33,102 nt of DNA from Phycisphaerae bacterium. GTDB lineage: Bacteria; Planctomycetota; Phycisphaerae; UBA1845. Below the pieces are notes generated by a model that saw only the letters and a list, made by a program, of their open reading frames with translations, was not told where the DNA came from and searched no databases. The DNA lies in assembly GCA_028282665.1 (NCBI GenBank), contig JANQHN010000121.1, positions 1 through 33,102 of the forward strand, in the 5' to 3' direction. This document shows, piece after piece, positions 15,909-24,556 of this stretch (its first letter is position 1; every line of letters starts with the position of its first letter). The translations under genes were made by a program, and so were the position numbers.

Positions 15909-16283
15909 GAATTCTTCTAAACCAGATCCAAAGTCGCCGCTTGCCTCGATGCCGCGCCAACCACATCAATGAAGCGAGGCCTATTCAATCAACACCTGCC
16001 CCGATGGGGCCGGATGGGCAACCCACATGTTGGAAGCGAGTTTCCCATTGATCATCGCGTAATTGTCTGTGTGAGATTCACAATGTCAAACCTTTTCCGG
16101 GTGAAATGAACAGACAGCACTGAAAATACCGGCTTTATTCGAAGAGATGCGGTATCCAGCCTCGATCCATATCTTAAATCCACAACCTACAGGTCCACAC
16201 CGAACGGCCTTTACAAGGGAAAAACGACCTGCTCCTCGTCATGAAATCCTTATGTATGGGTTTATCACATCTCAAATCCGGCC
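15909..16283. other. Regulatory intergenic region upstream of the efflux operon
   Basis: About 375 bp with no plausible gene. It contains the leader and promoter of the efflux operon (promoter at 16062-16089). The part between 16090 and 16283 is AT-richer than the surrounding genes and has no ribosome binding site followed by a credible frame. No regulator gene adjoins the operon. Confidence 0.5.
16062..16089 (-). promoter_or_regulatory. Promoter of the efflux operon with an inverted-repeat operator in its spacer
   Basis: On the minus strand a perfect -35 box TTGACA (16084-16089) is separated by 16 nt from GACAAT (16062-16067, 4 of 6 matches to TATAAT). The spacer holds a perfect inverted repeat TGTGA-atc-TCACA (16070-16082), centred between the two boxes. 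A repressor bound there would block polymerase directly. The repeat resembles a CRP/FNR half-site but with a 3-nt instead of a 6-nt gap, so a different regulator is more likely. The predicted 5' leader before the adaptor ATG is about 145 nt. Confidence 0.5.
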
Positions 16284-16304
16284 AAAAATGCCGATTTTAT
16301 CGGC
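16284..16304 (-). terminator. Intrinsic terminator overlapping the glycosyltransferase stop codon
   Basis: On the minus strand GCCGAT-aaa-ATCGGC (16304 to 16290) is followed by ATTTTT (16289-16284). The stop codon TAA of the glycosyltransferase (16297-16299) falls in the loop. This would end the minus-strand series that begins with the ATPase and isolate it from the efflux promoter 200 bp further on. Confidence 0.7.
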
Positions 16305-17460
16305 TGCGCTGGCGATGGAACTCAATGAAATACGGCAAAATGGCATCCGCACCCAAGTGCCTAACTAACTCACGAGCAGACCTGGATCGACAAGCGTACC
16401 CCTTCGGATCAGCCACTGCCGACACGCATCGATCCGCAAGGGTTGGCAAGTCCGCGCGGTCCAGGATTTCGATGCCCGGTTCGCTCGTCCCCTCAACTTG
16501 TGAAACGAAACCCGTACACTTGAGCACGATCGCAGGCAAACCCGTCGCCATCGCCTCCACCAACGACAAACCAAATGTTTCGTTTTCGGAGAGCTGGATG
16601 AAAACATCCGCCTGTTGAAACGCGGCGAGCAACTCCTCACCGTGCAAAAAACCTGTCACCCTCGCGCCGTACGTACGCTGCAGTTCTCCCGCAAAGGGCC
16701 CATCCCCCACGAACACCAGATCGATCCGGTCGTCATGCCCCAGATAATCACATACCAGATCCAAATTCTTCTCACTTGCGAGTCGCCCGACCACAACCGC
16801 TAGCACGCGCCCTGTCCGGTGGTACCTAGCTCGAAAAGCTCCATTCCGATCAGGCGCGGGCTTGAAACGATTTAAGTCGATCGGGTTGGCGATAACGGCG
16901 ATCTCCCGCCCGAAGAATGTCTTAACGGACGCACCCGCCGATTCACTCGGCACACACATCGCGTCGCATTGCCCGTAAGTCCACACATCCAATTGTCGCG
17001 CAACACCGGTATAAAGTCGCGCCCCCAGTTCACCGGCAATCCTTCGGCCATACGTCGGCGCGATACTCCCCAGGTCCGTGTGGTACGAACCAACACTCTT
17101 AAGTCTCAATCGCTTTGCAACGCGGGCACCTGTAAAACCCAGTGGACCCGATGTCGCGATGTGAATCACTTTGGGACCGGGCAACTCACCAACCACCTGA
17201 GATAATCGAGACACGCTGTAATAACCAAGAATCAAATCGCGGTAGAACGGATTGTGCGTGGGAATTTTCGGACGAATGGGAATGATGTCGTTTGGAAGTT
17301 GCGAGCAATCCGTTCGGCGATGCCGCGGGCAAATTACGACCAACCGTGCATCAGTATTCGCTCGGGACCATTCCAACAGGGTTCGAAAATATGAACCCAC
17401 GCCGTTGGTCTCAAGAAACGTGTCTGTGAACACAACAAGATGGAAGGACGGTCGCTTCAT
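16297..17460 (-). CDS. GT4-family glycosyltransferase
   Basis: 387 residues, a GT-B fold retaining glycosyltransferase like those that add sugars to phosphatidylinositol, diacylglycerol or glycans. The N-terminal domain carries FTDTFLETNGVGSYFRTLLEW, the acceptor-binding opening of the family; the C-terminal domain has VVVGRLASEKNLDLV, the GDGPFAGEL strand and the signature ENETFGLSLVEAMATGLPAIV, in which the second glutamate (EA) binds the donor nucleotide sugar. The start at 17460 is chosen because the conserved fold begins MKRPSFHLVVFTDTF; the longer frame to 17670 adds 70 residues that overlap the VWA gene and look non-coding. It lies 85 nt after the VWA gene on the same strand and ends in a terminator. 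Acceptor unknown. Confidence 0.85.
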   Translation of the reverse strand: MKRPSFHLVVFTDTFLETNGVGSYFRTLLEWSRANTDARLVVICPRHRRTDCSQLPNDIIPIRPKIPTHNPFYRDLILGYYSVSRLSQVVGELPGPKVIHIATSGPLGFTGARVAKRLRLKSVGSYHTDLGSIAPTYGRRIAGELGARLYTGVARQLDVWTYGQCDAMCVPSESAGASVKTFFGREIAVIANPIDLNRFKPAPDRNGAFRARYHRTGRVLAVVVGRLASEKNLDLVCDYLGHDDRIDLVFVGDGPFAGELQRTYGARVTGFLHGEELLAAFQQADVFIQLSENETFGLSLVEAMATGLPAIVLKCTGFVSQVEGTSEPGIEILDRADLPTLADRCVSAVADPKGYACRSRSARELVRHLGADAILPYFIEFHRQRSR

Positions 17461-17545
17461 CGAGCAGGGATAGTATCGAACAAGTCGTCCAAACTCCAGC
17501 GCCTTACTCCGTCGCGTTCCCCTTCCACACGGCGCAAGCACCCCA

Positions 17546-19252
17546 CTAACCAATGATGAGCCTTCTACGCTTGACGTAATCCCAAACGACAAACCGATCC
17601 AATTCGCCTCCCGACACGAACAAAACTCGTCCGGATGTGGTCTCCGCAAGTTGATGTGCAAACTGCACATCTTCCGAACTTTGCGACCACGTATGTAACA
17701 AAAAAATGTTGATTACAATGCCCGCCTCCTTACACATCAGCCCTTCGCGCTTCGTCGCGTCTGCAGTGCGCGGATGCGGTGGATACAGCATGTATAAGTG
17801 TTGGTCTTCAAAATGTGCAGTCGGTAGACCATCTGTGATCAGAATAATCTGCCGGTTAGGTGTATCCTGAACCTCCAACACCCGTTTGGCCACCCGCAAA
17901 CCGTGTTGGATATTCGTGAAGTGTGGTGGAATCAAACTGGTCGAAAGATCCGGATCGCTCATGTCCGCCATCAGGCGTACCACCGGCTCACGAATCGTCA
18001 CCGGCTTGGGCATAAGCTCCAAGATTTGCGAAACATGTTTCCGATGTGCAAATGTCGCCACTTCGGCAAAATCCAGAAAATCGCCAGGGTACTCCCCGCG
18101 AATCAGCCCGTGCAAAGCGAGTGCCATCCGCTTTACATTAATGTACATCCCATCCCATTGCATCGAACCGCTCATATCCATAAGTACGCTCGTCGCACAC
18201 TTGGGCCGGTTACGCATCAGGTGAATTTCCAAATCACCAGGCTTCATGCGGACTGGGACATCGGGCCCGCCACGCAACATCGCATTAATCATCGAGCTGG
18301 TGACATCCAGATTCGCCAGTGAATCACCAAACTCGTAGCGCTTAGTCTGTTGCATCTCCACAGCACCGTCACCGGTGATGTCATTTTGATGCCGACCAGT
18401 CTTCGCTACCTGCAATTCACTGAATATTTGATTGAGCAGCTTTCCCTGGAAGATTCGATAAGCTTTAGGCGTGAGCTGGAGTCGCCCTTTTTCCCCCAGC
18501 AGGCCTTGCTCCTGAGCTTGGTGGCGCAGCATCTCTTCTACCTGACGCTGGATTGCGGAGAGATTGTCCATCTGCTCTTCGCTGGCGAACTCAGCAAGCG
18601 CTTCCATGTCAATCACGTAGATTTTTGCGTCCTGCTTCGCTTCTTCCAGCTGTCGCAACAGCCGATCGATCGTCTCCAGCTCTTCTTTGATCGCCAGTGC
18701 TTCCGGTATCGACAGTGATGCGTGGCCGGAAAACGCATACTTCGACGACATCTCCGCAATCTCATCCCGATCGACCATGCTCTCGTTTACCTGGAGGACC
18801 TGTTTCGCAAAATCGCTTTGTTCACCTGCTTGATACCACAGCCGTTCAAAGTCGACGTTCTGCTCCAACCTAAGCGCCCGTTCGAATTTTTTTTTCAATC
18901 GTTTGGGCGGATGCACGCGCTTTGCTTTATCGCGAAACACTCGCTCCGACTCTCGTTGCACGCTCTGGACTTCATACGTTTCGAGAATCTTGCGCTTGCG
19001 TTCTTCGAGCATACGCTGCAGTGACTCGATGCTGGGACCGAGCCCGGTTATTTGACGCGGATCGATCTCAATCGCTTCGGTAAGTTCCTCAGGAGTCAAA
19101 TGGCGCATCGTCCCAAACGCCATTACGTGCTCGAATGCGGGCGAGACGAGATCGGGTGGGTCCGCATCGGGCATCGGAAATCGCCGCGGATCATACTTAC
19201 GGTACGTGTGAACGATTCCACCAAGCTTACGATCCGGAGAATATGAATTCAT
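17546..19252 (-). CDS. VWA-domain protein partnered with a MoxR-type ATPase
   Basis: 568 residues. The N-terminal ~340 residues are charged and largely helical, with coiled-coil-like segments (IKEELETIDRLLRQLEEAKQDAK at about 189-210). The C-terminal part is a von Willebrand A domain with an intact metal-ion adhesion motif DMSGSM (D359-x-S361-x-S363) and the later ITDGLPTAH strand. Such proteins act as co-factors of MoxR/ChlI ATPases, comparable to the magnesium-chelatase D subunit or CoxE, in metal insertion or protein remodelling. The ATG at 19252 lies 17 nt after the ATPase stop, so the two are co-transcribed; the frame continues upstream only by overlapping that gene. Substrate unknown; no signal peptide, hence cytoplasmic. 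Confidence 0.85.
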   Translation of the reverse strand: MNSYSPDRKLGGIVHTYRKYDPRRFPMPDADPPDLVSPAFEHVMAFGTMRHLTPEELTEAIEIDPRQITGLGPSIESLQRMLEERKRKILETYEVQSVQRESERVFRDKAKRVHPPKRLKKKFERALRLEQNVDFERLWYQAGEQSDFAKQVLQVNESMVDRDEIAEMSSKYAFSGHASLSIPEALAIKEELETIDRLLRQLEEAKQDAKIYVIDMEALAEFASEEQMDNLSAIQRQVEEMLRHQAQEQGLLGEKGRLQLTPKAYRIFQGKLLNQIFSELQVAKTGRHQNDITGDGAVEMQQTKRYEFGDSLANLDVTSSMINAMLRGGPDVPVRMKPGDLEIHLMRNRPKCATSVLMDMSGSMQWDGMYINVKRMALALHGLIRGEYPGDFLDFAEVATFAHRKHVSQILELMPKPVTIREPVVRLMADMSDPDLSTSLIPPHFTNIQHGLRVAKRVLEVQDTPNRQIILITDGLPTAHFEDQHLYMLYPPHPRTADATKREGLMCKEAGIVINIFLLHTWSQSSEDVQFAHQLAETTSGRVLFVSGGELDRFVVWDYVKRRRLIIG

Positions 19253-19269
19253 GGCAGGCGTCTTGCAAT

Positions 19270-20682
19270 CTAAATATCGTAACGAACCACGCCGTGTTTG
19301 CTGATACGGGAAATCTGCTCGTTCACATACAACCCAGCCAACACAAACTCCACGCACGCCGCACGCATTGCGTCATCCGAAGCAGCATTGACCTCAAATG
19401 CTTTTTCCCACGCAGGCGGCACTCGCTGAAGCCGGACTGCATAATTTTTACTTGGAAGCATCGTGCCAACTTCAACCTTCACGCCCTTCGCAAAGATTTC
19501 TGCAATCGCATCCAAGCCGTGCGTGTCGACGTACTCATCAAACACCGCCTTGATCGCCGCATTCTGTATGGATTCGAGAATCTGCGGTTCGCTGAGTTGA
19601 TGACTGCTCATAAGATCGACCTCGAGTTTGCCCAAGCTGGAAGCGAGCAAATGCCCCAAGTCGGTGATACGCGGCACGGTGGGTTTTTCATCAAGCAACA
19701 CACCACGTCGACGGGCGGCCGCGATCATCGTTTGGTAGTTCGCAATCGAAAACCTCGCGCTAACTCCTGAGGCATGATCCACGTGGGGAGACTTTCGAGC
19801 CTCAATCGTCATCTGCTCGACAATTTCCTTCATAAATAGCGGTACATGAACAGGATACTCCCCACCCGTGTCGATCCCTGCCTCCTGTTCCATGATCTCA
19901 ATGCCGTACGCGCGGTCCTGCGGGTAGTGCGTACGGATGATGGAGCCGATGCGGTCCTTGAGCTGTGGAATGACTTTCCCGCTACGGTTATACGTGGCCG
20001 GGTTCGCTGAAAACAGAATGCAGATGTCCAGGTCGAACCGAACTGGATAACCACGTATCTGAACGTCGCGTTCTTCGAGAATATTGAACAACCCCACCTG
20101 CACCAGTTCATCGAGTTCGGGAATTTCGTTCATCGCAAAGATGCCGCGATGCATGCGCGGGATCAGGCCAAAATGCAACGCTTCTTCGGAACTTAGACTC
20201 GTTCCCGATGCGAGCTGGGCGGGATCGATTTCTCCGATGACGTCAGCAAACTTGGTTCCCGGCGCCAGCCGTTCAACGTAGCGCTCCTCGCGAGGCCACC
20301 ACTCAATGGGCGTAGTATCGCCCTTCTCTTCCACCATACGCCGCCCGAACGCGGTGATGGGCATATATGGATCTTCGTGCAGTTCACCGCCTTTTATGTA
20401 CGGAATGCATTCATCCAGCAGGTCAACCAAACCCCGCATAACGCGGCTTTTCGCTTGTCCTTTTTCACCAAGAAAAAGCAAGTCGTGCTGTGCCAGGATG
20501 GCCGTGCACAAGTCAGGAATGACTGTGTCATCGTAACCGATAATTCCCGGGAAGAGCCTATCGCCCGCTGCAAGCTTGCGGAGCAGGTTGTCGTGCATTT
20601 CACGTTTGACGGACTTGCTACACCAACTGGATGCCTTTAGTTCACCCAGCGTTTGAGGTCGTGTGGAAATTGCTGACTCCAT
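19270..20682 (-). CDS. MoxR/ChlI-type AAA+ ATPase
   Basis: 470 residues. Walker A is GEKGQAKS (72-79), the Walker B position reads GIFAMNE (180-186, with Asn in place of the usual Asp before Glu, as often seen in the ChlI-like branch), sensor 1 is FSANP (224-228) and an arginine follows in [14 protein letters not shown] (241-254). '[17 protein letters not shown]' is the presensor/beta-hairpin phrase of magnesium-chelatase I-like ATPases. It precedes the VWA gene by 17 nt, the classic MoxR-VWA pair that remodels or loads cofactors into partner proteins. The start at 20682 ([12 protein letters not shown]) is preferred to 20739 because the extra 19 residues are Cys-rich and atypical. No clear ribosome binding site. 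Confidence 0.88.
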   Translation of the reverse strand: MESAISTRPQTLGELKASSWCSKSVKREMHDNLLRKLAAGDRLFPGIIGYDDTVIPDLCTAILAQHDLLFLGEKGQAKSRVMRGLVDLLDECIPYIKGGELHEDPYMPITAFGRRMVEEKGDTTPIEWWPREERYVERLAPGTKFADVIGEIDPAQLASGTSLSSEEALHFGLIPRMHRGIFAMNEIPELDELVQVGLFNILEERDVQIRGYPVRFDLDICILFSANPATYNRSGKVIPQLKDRIGSIIRTHYPQDRAYGIEIMEQEAGIDTGGEYPVHVPLFMKEIVEQMTIEARKSPHVDHASGVSARFSIANYQTMIAAARRRGVLLDEKPTVPRITDLGHLLASSLGKLEVDLMSSHQLSEPQILESIQNAAIKAVFDEYVDTHGLDAIAEIFAKGVKVEVGTMLPSKNYAVRLQRVPPAWEKAFEVNAASDDAMRAACVEFVLAGLYVNEQISRISKHGVVRYDI

Positions 20683-20809
20683 AGTGACAAATTGTATGGC
20701 GTAACAGGCGGTGCGGCAGATGCCCGCAGCCAGGCTCATGAATTGCCGTCACGCACGCCATGATGGACGCGAACGTAGAACGGACGCCGACAATTTGTGA
20801 AATCATGAG

Positions 20810-21463
20810 TCAAGATGGTCGGGATTCCAGTGGAAACCGAATGTACCTCACCCAGGCTGGTGGCAGATTCGTCAACACCGCTCGCTTATCGAATTCGTAG
20901 TCGCGTATAAATGCGTCAAGATGCGGTGAAAGTACGGCAAGCCGTTTGCGGTGAGCGCCAATGGCGAAGGCGCGACTTAGTTTGCGAAGCGCCATGTACT
21001 CAAAGTAACTGTACACACCCCCCTGCGTCAGAGTACTTCGGATGGCGTGTTCGATGTCACGAACCAAATCAAGCGAAAAAGCAGTAAGCGGCAGGCCTGA
21101 AATTACGAAATCATACTTGGTGTCGAAATCGATCGACTGTACGGGAGTGTCGAACAGCCGAACACGTTCCTCCACCACAGCGCGCTCGAACACGGACGAA
21201 ACCAGAACCTGCTCTTTCAACACCCGCACGAAAGTCGGGTTTATTTCACAAATGTCCAGGTGGTCCTCCGGCTGCATCAGTTCACCAAGGCATCGCGTCA
21301 CAACGCCGGTTCCCGCGCCCACTTCCAACACGCGAGCGGGAACTGACCGGCCTTCAAACGGCCTACAAAGCGCATTCGCCAAGGCGGATCCACTGGGCGC
21401 AATAGCTCCCACTGAACCTGGACTCTTTACATAGGCGGCCAGGAAACGCAGGTAATGGTTCAT
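20810..21463 (-). CDS. Phospholipid N-methyltransferase-like SAM methyltransferase
   Basis: 217 residues. The opening NHYLRFLAAYVKSPGSVGAIAPSGSALANAL is the hallmark of the PmtA/rRNA-dimethylase-like group, followed by the SAM-binding motif VLEVGAGTGVVTRCL (about 45-59), an acidic loop ICEINPTF (about 71-78) and the motif IV-like strand DFVISGLPLTAF. PmtA-type enzymes methylate phosphatidylethanolamine to phosphatidylcholine or ornithine lipids at the inner membrane; lipid specificity here is an inference. The gene lies 127 nt upstream of the ATPase gene on the same strand and may be the first gene of that series or independent. No Shine-Dalgarno before the ATG at 21463. Confidence 0.75.
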   Translation of the reverse strand: MNHYLRFLAAYVKSPGSVGAIAPSGSALANALCRPFEGRSVPARVLEVGAGTGVVTRCLGELMQPEDHLDICEINPTFVRVLKEQVLVSSVFERAVVEERVRLFDTPVQSIDFDTKYDFVISGLPLTAFSLDLVRDIEHAIRSTLTQGGVYSYFEYMALRKLSRAFAIGAHRKRLAVLSPHLDAFIRDYEFDKRAVLTNLPPAWVRYIRFPLESRPS

Positions 21464-21929
21464 GCTGAAAGATTACTTCACCGTCAGTTCTCCGCAACAG
21501 CACAACTTCTCAGACCTTAAAAATAACTTTAACATCCATATATATTCAATAAGGTGAAGCGAACCATAGATCACATGGCTCAACCCCTTCCGCCCCGAGG
21601 CAGGCGGGTTGCATCAAGCCGGCGGATTCGACTGTTGTTCCAAAACGCATTCAACCGATGATATAGATGTCAGGCAGTGTTGATACGAATCTGTAACACA
21701 TGGATTTTTTTCTGGCAGATTTCACTAAAGATGCCTAGAGTTAAGGTGCATGGTGAAGCTGGTACGTCGCGGAGTCAAAATCGAGACGGATGCGATGCCA
21801 GACAACGCCGTGCCAAGCGGCGGCTTGTGATTTGATCGCCGCGCGATGTGGTTGCGGGTTAATCGCCTGCCCGCAAGGGATTCAGCCCTGAGGTGTCGCC
21901 AGCCAACGGCGCTACGGGCCGTCCCGTTT

Positions 21930-21944
21930 AGAAAGGAGGTGATC
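21930..21944 (+). promoter_or_regulatory. 15-nt perfect complement of the 16S rRNA 3' tail (extended Shine-Dalgarno)
   Basis: AGAAAGGAGGTGATC is the exact reverse complement of GATCACCTCCTTTCT, the common bacterial 16S 3' end. Ordinary ribosome binding sites in this window match 4-7 nt. The only frame at proper distance is GTG at 21946 (2-nt gap, too close) or ATG at 21953, which meets TAG after two codons, so the site does not serve a normal gene. Confidence 0.7.
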
Positions 21945-22021
21945 GGTGAATCATGGCATAGGTGGGCTGCCGTAATGCAGTCGTAGGCTGGCTGCAATTT
22001 CAAGGCAGCACATAACAAAAC

Positions 22022-22061
22022 AGGCCCGGTCCGGTAACCCGCCGGATCGGGCCTCATTTTT
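22022..22061 (+). terminator. Strong intrinsic terminator, possibly bidirectional
   Basis: AGGCCCGGTCCGG (22022-22034) pairs with CCGGATCGGGCCT (22042-22054) with one G-U, loop TAACCCG, followed by CATTTTT on the plus strand. On the minus strand the same stem is followed by GTTTTGTT, so it can also end transcription of the hypothetical gene at 22108-22662. Confidence 0.85.
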
Positions 22062-22107
22062 CGGCATCATCCACCGCAACGCCCGAGAATCCCCTATACC
22101 TTAAGCA

Positions 22108-22662
22108 TCATTTCTTGTCGTATAAATCCGCGAGCACCGCACGCACTGTCAACAAAACCTGGCAATCGCAAAACGCTCCATGCCGAATGAACATCAGCTT
22201 GCATCCGACCGCGCGCCTCTTACTCATTTTCTTTTGCTTGAGAATCACTTCAAGCTCGGCAAGCGACCCACCGCAAATCTTTGTTGGCTCATCGCCTAAC
22301 CTTTCCGCCAGGGCATCAAACACACCCACTTTCATCACGGCCTCATAAAGCTCATGCTCTCGAGGCTCGACATCCTCACTGCGCGGCAGCTTCAGAAAGT
22401 CGTCAATGGATTGCTCAGGCTCGAGTTCGAGCCACACATATCCTGCAAGACGTTCCTGACGAAAGTCTTCAGGAATGACACGCACAAGCCGTTGGAATCG
22501 CTCCTCCGGAAGCAAGCCAGCGAACCCCTCCCAGGTAAAAGTCGCGCACATGCGATCCCAGCGCGCGCTGTGTTCCGCCCTCACCCCCATACCGGGGTAG
22601 TGCGGTTCCAACAACTTCGCAAGGTCCGCCTCAAGCTTCCTGTCTCGCTTCTTCTTCGCCAT
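22108..22662 (-). CDS. Conserved-looking hypothetical protein
   Basis: 184 residues, start at 22662 (MAKKKRDRKLEADLAKLLEPHYPG) with GGCTGGGA just upstream; the longer frame to 22743 adds an Arg-rich stretch that looks like leader sequence. A basic N-terminus is followed by a compact domain with WDRMCATFTWEGFAGLLPEERFQRLVRVIP and AGYVWLELEPEQSIDDFLKLPRSEDV, then a helical C-terminus ending in a short Cys-containing strand (HGAFCDCQVLL). The WDR...F.GL..EERF...V pattern distantly recalls BolA-like proteins, but I cannot assign it. No signal peptide. It is closed by the terminator at 22022-22061. Confidence 0.65.
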   Translation of the reverse strand: MAKKKRDRKLEADLAKLLEPHYPGMGVRAEHSARWDRMCATFTWEGFAGLLPEERFQRLVRVIPEDFRQERLAGYVWLELEPEQSIDDFLKLPRSEDVEPREHELYEAVMKVGVFDALAERLGDEPTKICGGSLAELEVILKQKKMSKRRAVGCKLMFIRHGAFCDCQVLLTVRAVLADLYDKK

Positions 22663-22870
22663 TCCCAGCCAATTTCCATTTCCTTGACTTCCTGTCAAGC
22701 CAAGTTTTACGCCACATCGTCTTCGTTTCCTTAACTCAAACACTCACTTGCCAGCCCTGCCATCTGATCGATTACCCAAAACATCACACGCCTTGGCGAT
22801 ATCAGCAAATCAGTGGCGTAGCGATTCTGGGAACCCGCCCCCGCCATTGAGGTTCCACAGCGCGCCCGAA

Positions 22871-24556
22871 TCAGTTTCGCCCCCTATCCTGCTCAACAGG
22901 AACAACGCGATCGACGCGTGCTGGCGGTGCTTTTTGAAAGTGCCGCGTCCGCTCGAAAAGCACATAAGTGTTCACTTCGTCGACCTGCGTGTAGGCGCGA
23001 TTGAACCAACTCGCCATGCCGGGTACATGAATGTTACCCAAATGGTCATCCGCCAAAGCGCTAACTGACTTCTTTTCCGCGACGATCACGGCGGGCGGAG
23101 ACTCGCGAAGCGTTTCGTAAATCTCGTCCGCCATCGCCGGAGCAAACTCTATGGAGGGAATCAGCTTATCGACACCGGCGTACCGGCAGGCCGCCCTCCT
23201 TGCGCTGAAGCGGTAAATCCCCGCTGAATAACCAAGGACATAGATACGGTCGTTCGGTTCGCTCAATTCCTGGACCCGCTGACCAACGGCCTGCAATTTC
23301 TTTCGCTCGGAGTTTTCTTTGACGTAGCCGTGAGCGATCAGCGCATCGTCATGGATGTTCTTCAGCAGTGGCGCGAAGTAGATCATCGCCAAGGTTGCAG
23401 CGCCCGCAATCGCCGTCCAACGCTGGTGGCGCATGCCATGACGGCAGGTGGACAGCACGAAGTTTACACCTTGTGCAACAAGCCACATCATGGGCACAAA
23501 CAGACCGTGCCAATACCGCGGCATGTGGTTCGGCCCGACGCCTGCGAAGTAAAAGCCCACCACGAGCCAAACGCCCATGAACACCACGACAGGCCTGCCA
23601 AGTCCGTAAACCCCAGTGTCCATGAGCTTACGCTGCACGTTTGTGTGGGCCTTGCCTGGCGTGAGAAACGTGATCATTAACCCCAGCAAAGAGAGCAACA
23701 GCGCCCCGTTGATAGGTCGAAGCTGCTCCAGCACGCGCCCGACATTGAACAATCCAACCGTGTGAGTTTGTCCATGCGAAACCAGATTGAACCCAACAAC
23801 CGCGTGGTAGGCATCTTGCAACGCCCCTTGCAGGTGTAGCAAGGCCACCATGAGATCGAACACGATTAACGCCCCAAGCATCGCCAACATCGCCTGCATC
23901 AGCCAGCGCATGCGCGGAGCGGGCCCGAGAATGAGACCGATCAAAGTGGCCAACATGACAGCCACGGGACCCGCAATGGCGGTTTGCTTGAACATGCCGC
24001 CAATACCCCAAGCGATGCCCGCAAAAAGCGCGTACCACATTCCTCGCCCCGTCCTGCGTTTGATCGCAGTCACGACGAAAAAAGCGGCAAACGCGTCAGC
24101 AACCATGGCGTAGAACTCCGTGCCGTTGGTCACTGCGTCAAAGTAACGCTGCGATATCACGAGCGCGAAGATGATACAGCTCGCCGTTGCGACACTTCGT
24201 CTGGTCGTGCGGGCGATGCCATACCCGGTCGTTGCTACGGCCAACACACCAAACCAAATGGCTGCCACCGTAATCGCGAACGTGGACCGATCCCCCACGC
24301 TCAAAATCGCCGCGTTAAGCCAAGCCATACCAGGCGGTTTGTTGTCCCAACAATCCAGATACACCACCCCACCATCCAGGATGGTTTCTCCCATTTGTTC
24401 GAAAAGGTAACGATCCACGCGATTGGGCGATTCCTGGCTTGTCCACCCGGCGAGCGCAATCATCGTTGGAACCAACAACACCGCCAATCCGAAAGCAATG
24501 CGCTCAGTCGTTTTGAAGAGTTTGTTCGGGTTGTCCCTGCTGTAACGCATAGTCAT
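22871..24556 (-). CDS. Membrane glycosyltransferase of the ArnT/PMT (GT39-like) superfamily
   Basis: 561 residues with about ten to twelve hydrophobic segments followed by a soluble C-terminal domain (from about residue 430). The periplasmic first loop has the family pattern VDRYLFEQMGETILDGGVVYLDCWDNKPPGMAWL (about 45-78), with the conserved 'KPP' preceding a membrane helix and an acidic residue that would act as general base. Enzymes of this type move a sugar from a polyprenyl-phosphate donor to lipid, protein or glycan outside the cytoplasmic membrane. The start is set at 24556 (MTMRYSRD; 24550 is equally possible) because the preceding 58 residues of the longer frame are Cys- and Ser-rich and not family-like. 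No Shine-Dalgarno. The acceptor is unknown. Confidence 0.8.
   Translation of the reverse strand: MTMRYSRDNPNKLFKTTERIAFGLAVLLVPTMIALAGWTSQESPNRVDRYLFEQMGETILDGGVVYLDCWDNKPPGMAWLNAAILSVGDRSTFAITVAAIWFGVLAVATTGYGIARTTRRSVATASCIIFALVISQRYFDAVTNGTEFYAMVADAFAAFFVVTAIKRRTGRGMWYALFAGIAWGIGGMFKQTAIAGPVAVMLATLIGLILGPAPRMRWLMQAMLAMLGALIVFDLMVALLHLQGALQDAYHAVVGFNLVSHGQTHTVGLFNVGRVLEQLRPINGALLLSLLGLMITFLTPGKAHTNVQRKLMDTGVYGLGRPVVVFMGVWLVVGFYFAGVGPNHMPRYWHGLFVPMMWLVAQGVNFVLSTCRHGMRHQRWTAIAGAATLAMIYFAPLLKNIHDDALIAHGYVKENSERKKLQAVGQRVQELSEPNDRIYVLGYSAGIYRFSARRAACRYAGVDKLIPSIEFAPAMADEIYETLRESPPAVIVAEKKSVSALADDHLGNIHVPGMASWFNRAYTQVDEVNTYVLFERTRHFQKAPPARVDRVVPVEQDRGRN

Larger units (their letters stand above)
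21715..22061 (+). ncRNA. Candidate structured RNA gene ending in a terminator
   Basis: No credible protein is encoded here, yet the plus strand is full of stems: GCGGCG/CGCCGC (21817-21822 with 21837-21842), TTGCGGG/CCCGCAA (21852-21858 with 21870-21876), GTGTCGCC with GGCGCTAC (21893-21900 with 21908-21915, one mismatch), GCTGCC/GGCAGC (21966-21971 with 22004-22009) enclosing TGCAG/CTGCA (21976-21980 with 21992-21996), then a 13-bp terminator. Between the two structured halves sits an unpaired-looking AGAAAGGAGGTGATC. A possible promoter is TTGATA (21680-21685), 17 nt, GATTTT (21703-21708), so the transcript would be about 347 nt; the 5' end is a guess. Two tiny frames lie inside: 26 codons at 21750-21830 and 9 codons from the GTG at 21946. 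It could be an sRNA, a leader peptide system, or an unrecognised riboregulator. Confidence 0.45.

Noticed and set aside
16070-16082. CRP binding site
   Set aside because: The half-sites TGTGA/TCACA are right but the gap is 3 nt and CRP requires 6; reported as an operator for an unknown regulator.
21928-21946. GATCACCTCCTTTCT on the minus strand as a fragment of a 16S rRNA gene
   Set aside because: The sequence on its 5' side on that strand does not contain helix 45 or any other conserved 16S sequence; only 15 nt match.
21725-22057. 110-codon minus-strand frame across the structured RNA region
   Set aside because: It is antisense to the terminator and stems, has no ribosome binding site, and its composition follows the hairpins; treated as a chance frame.
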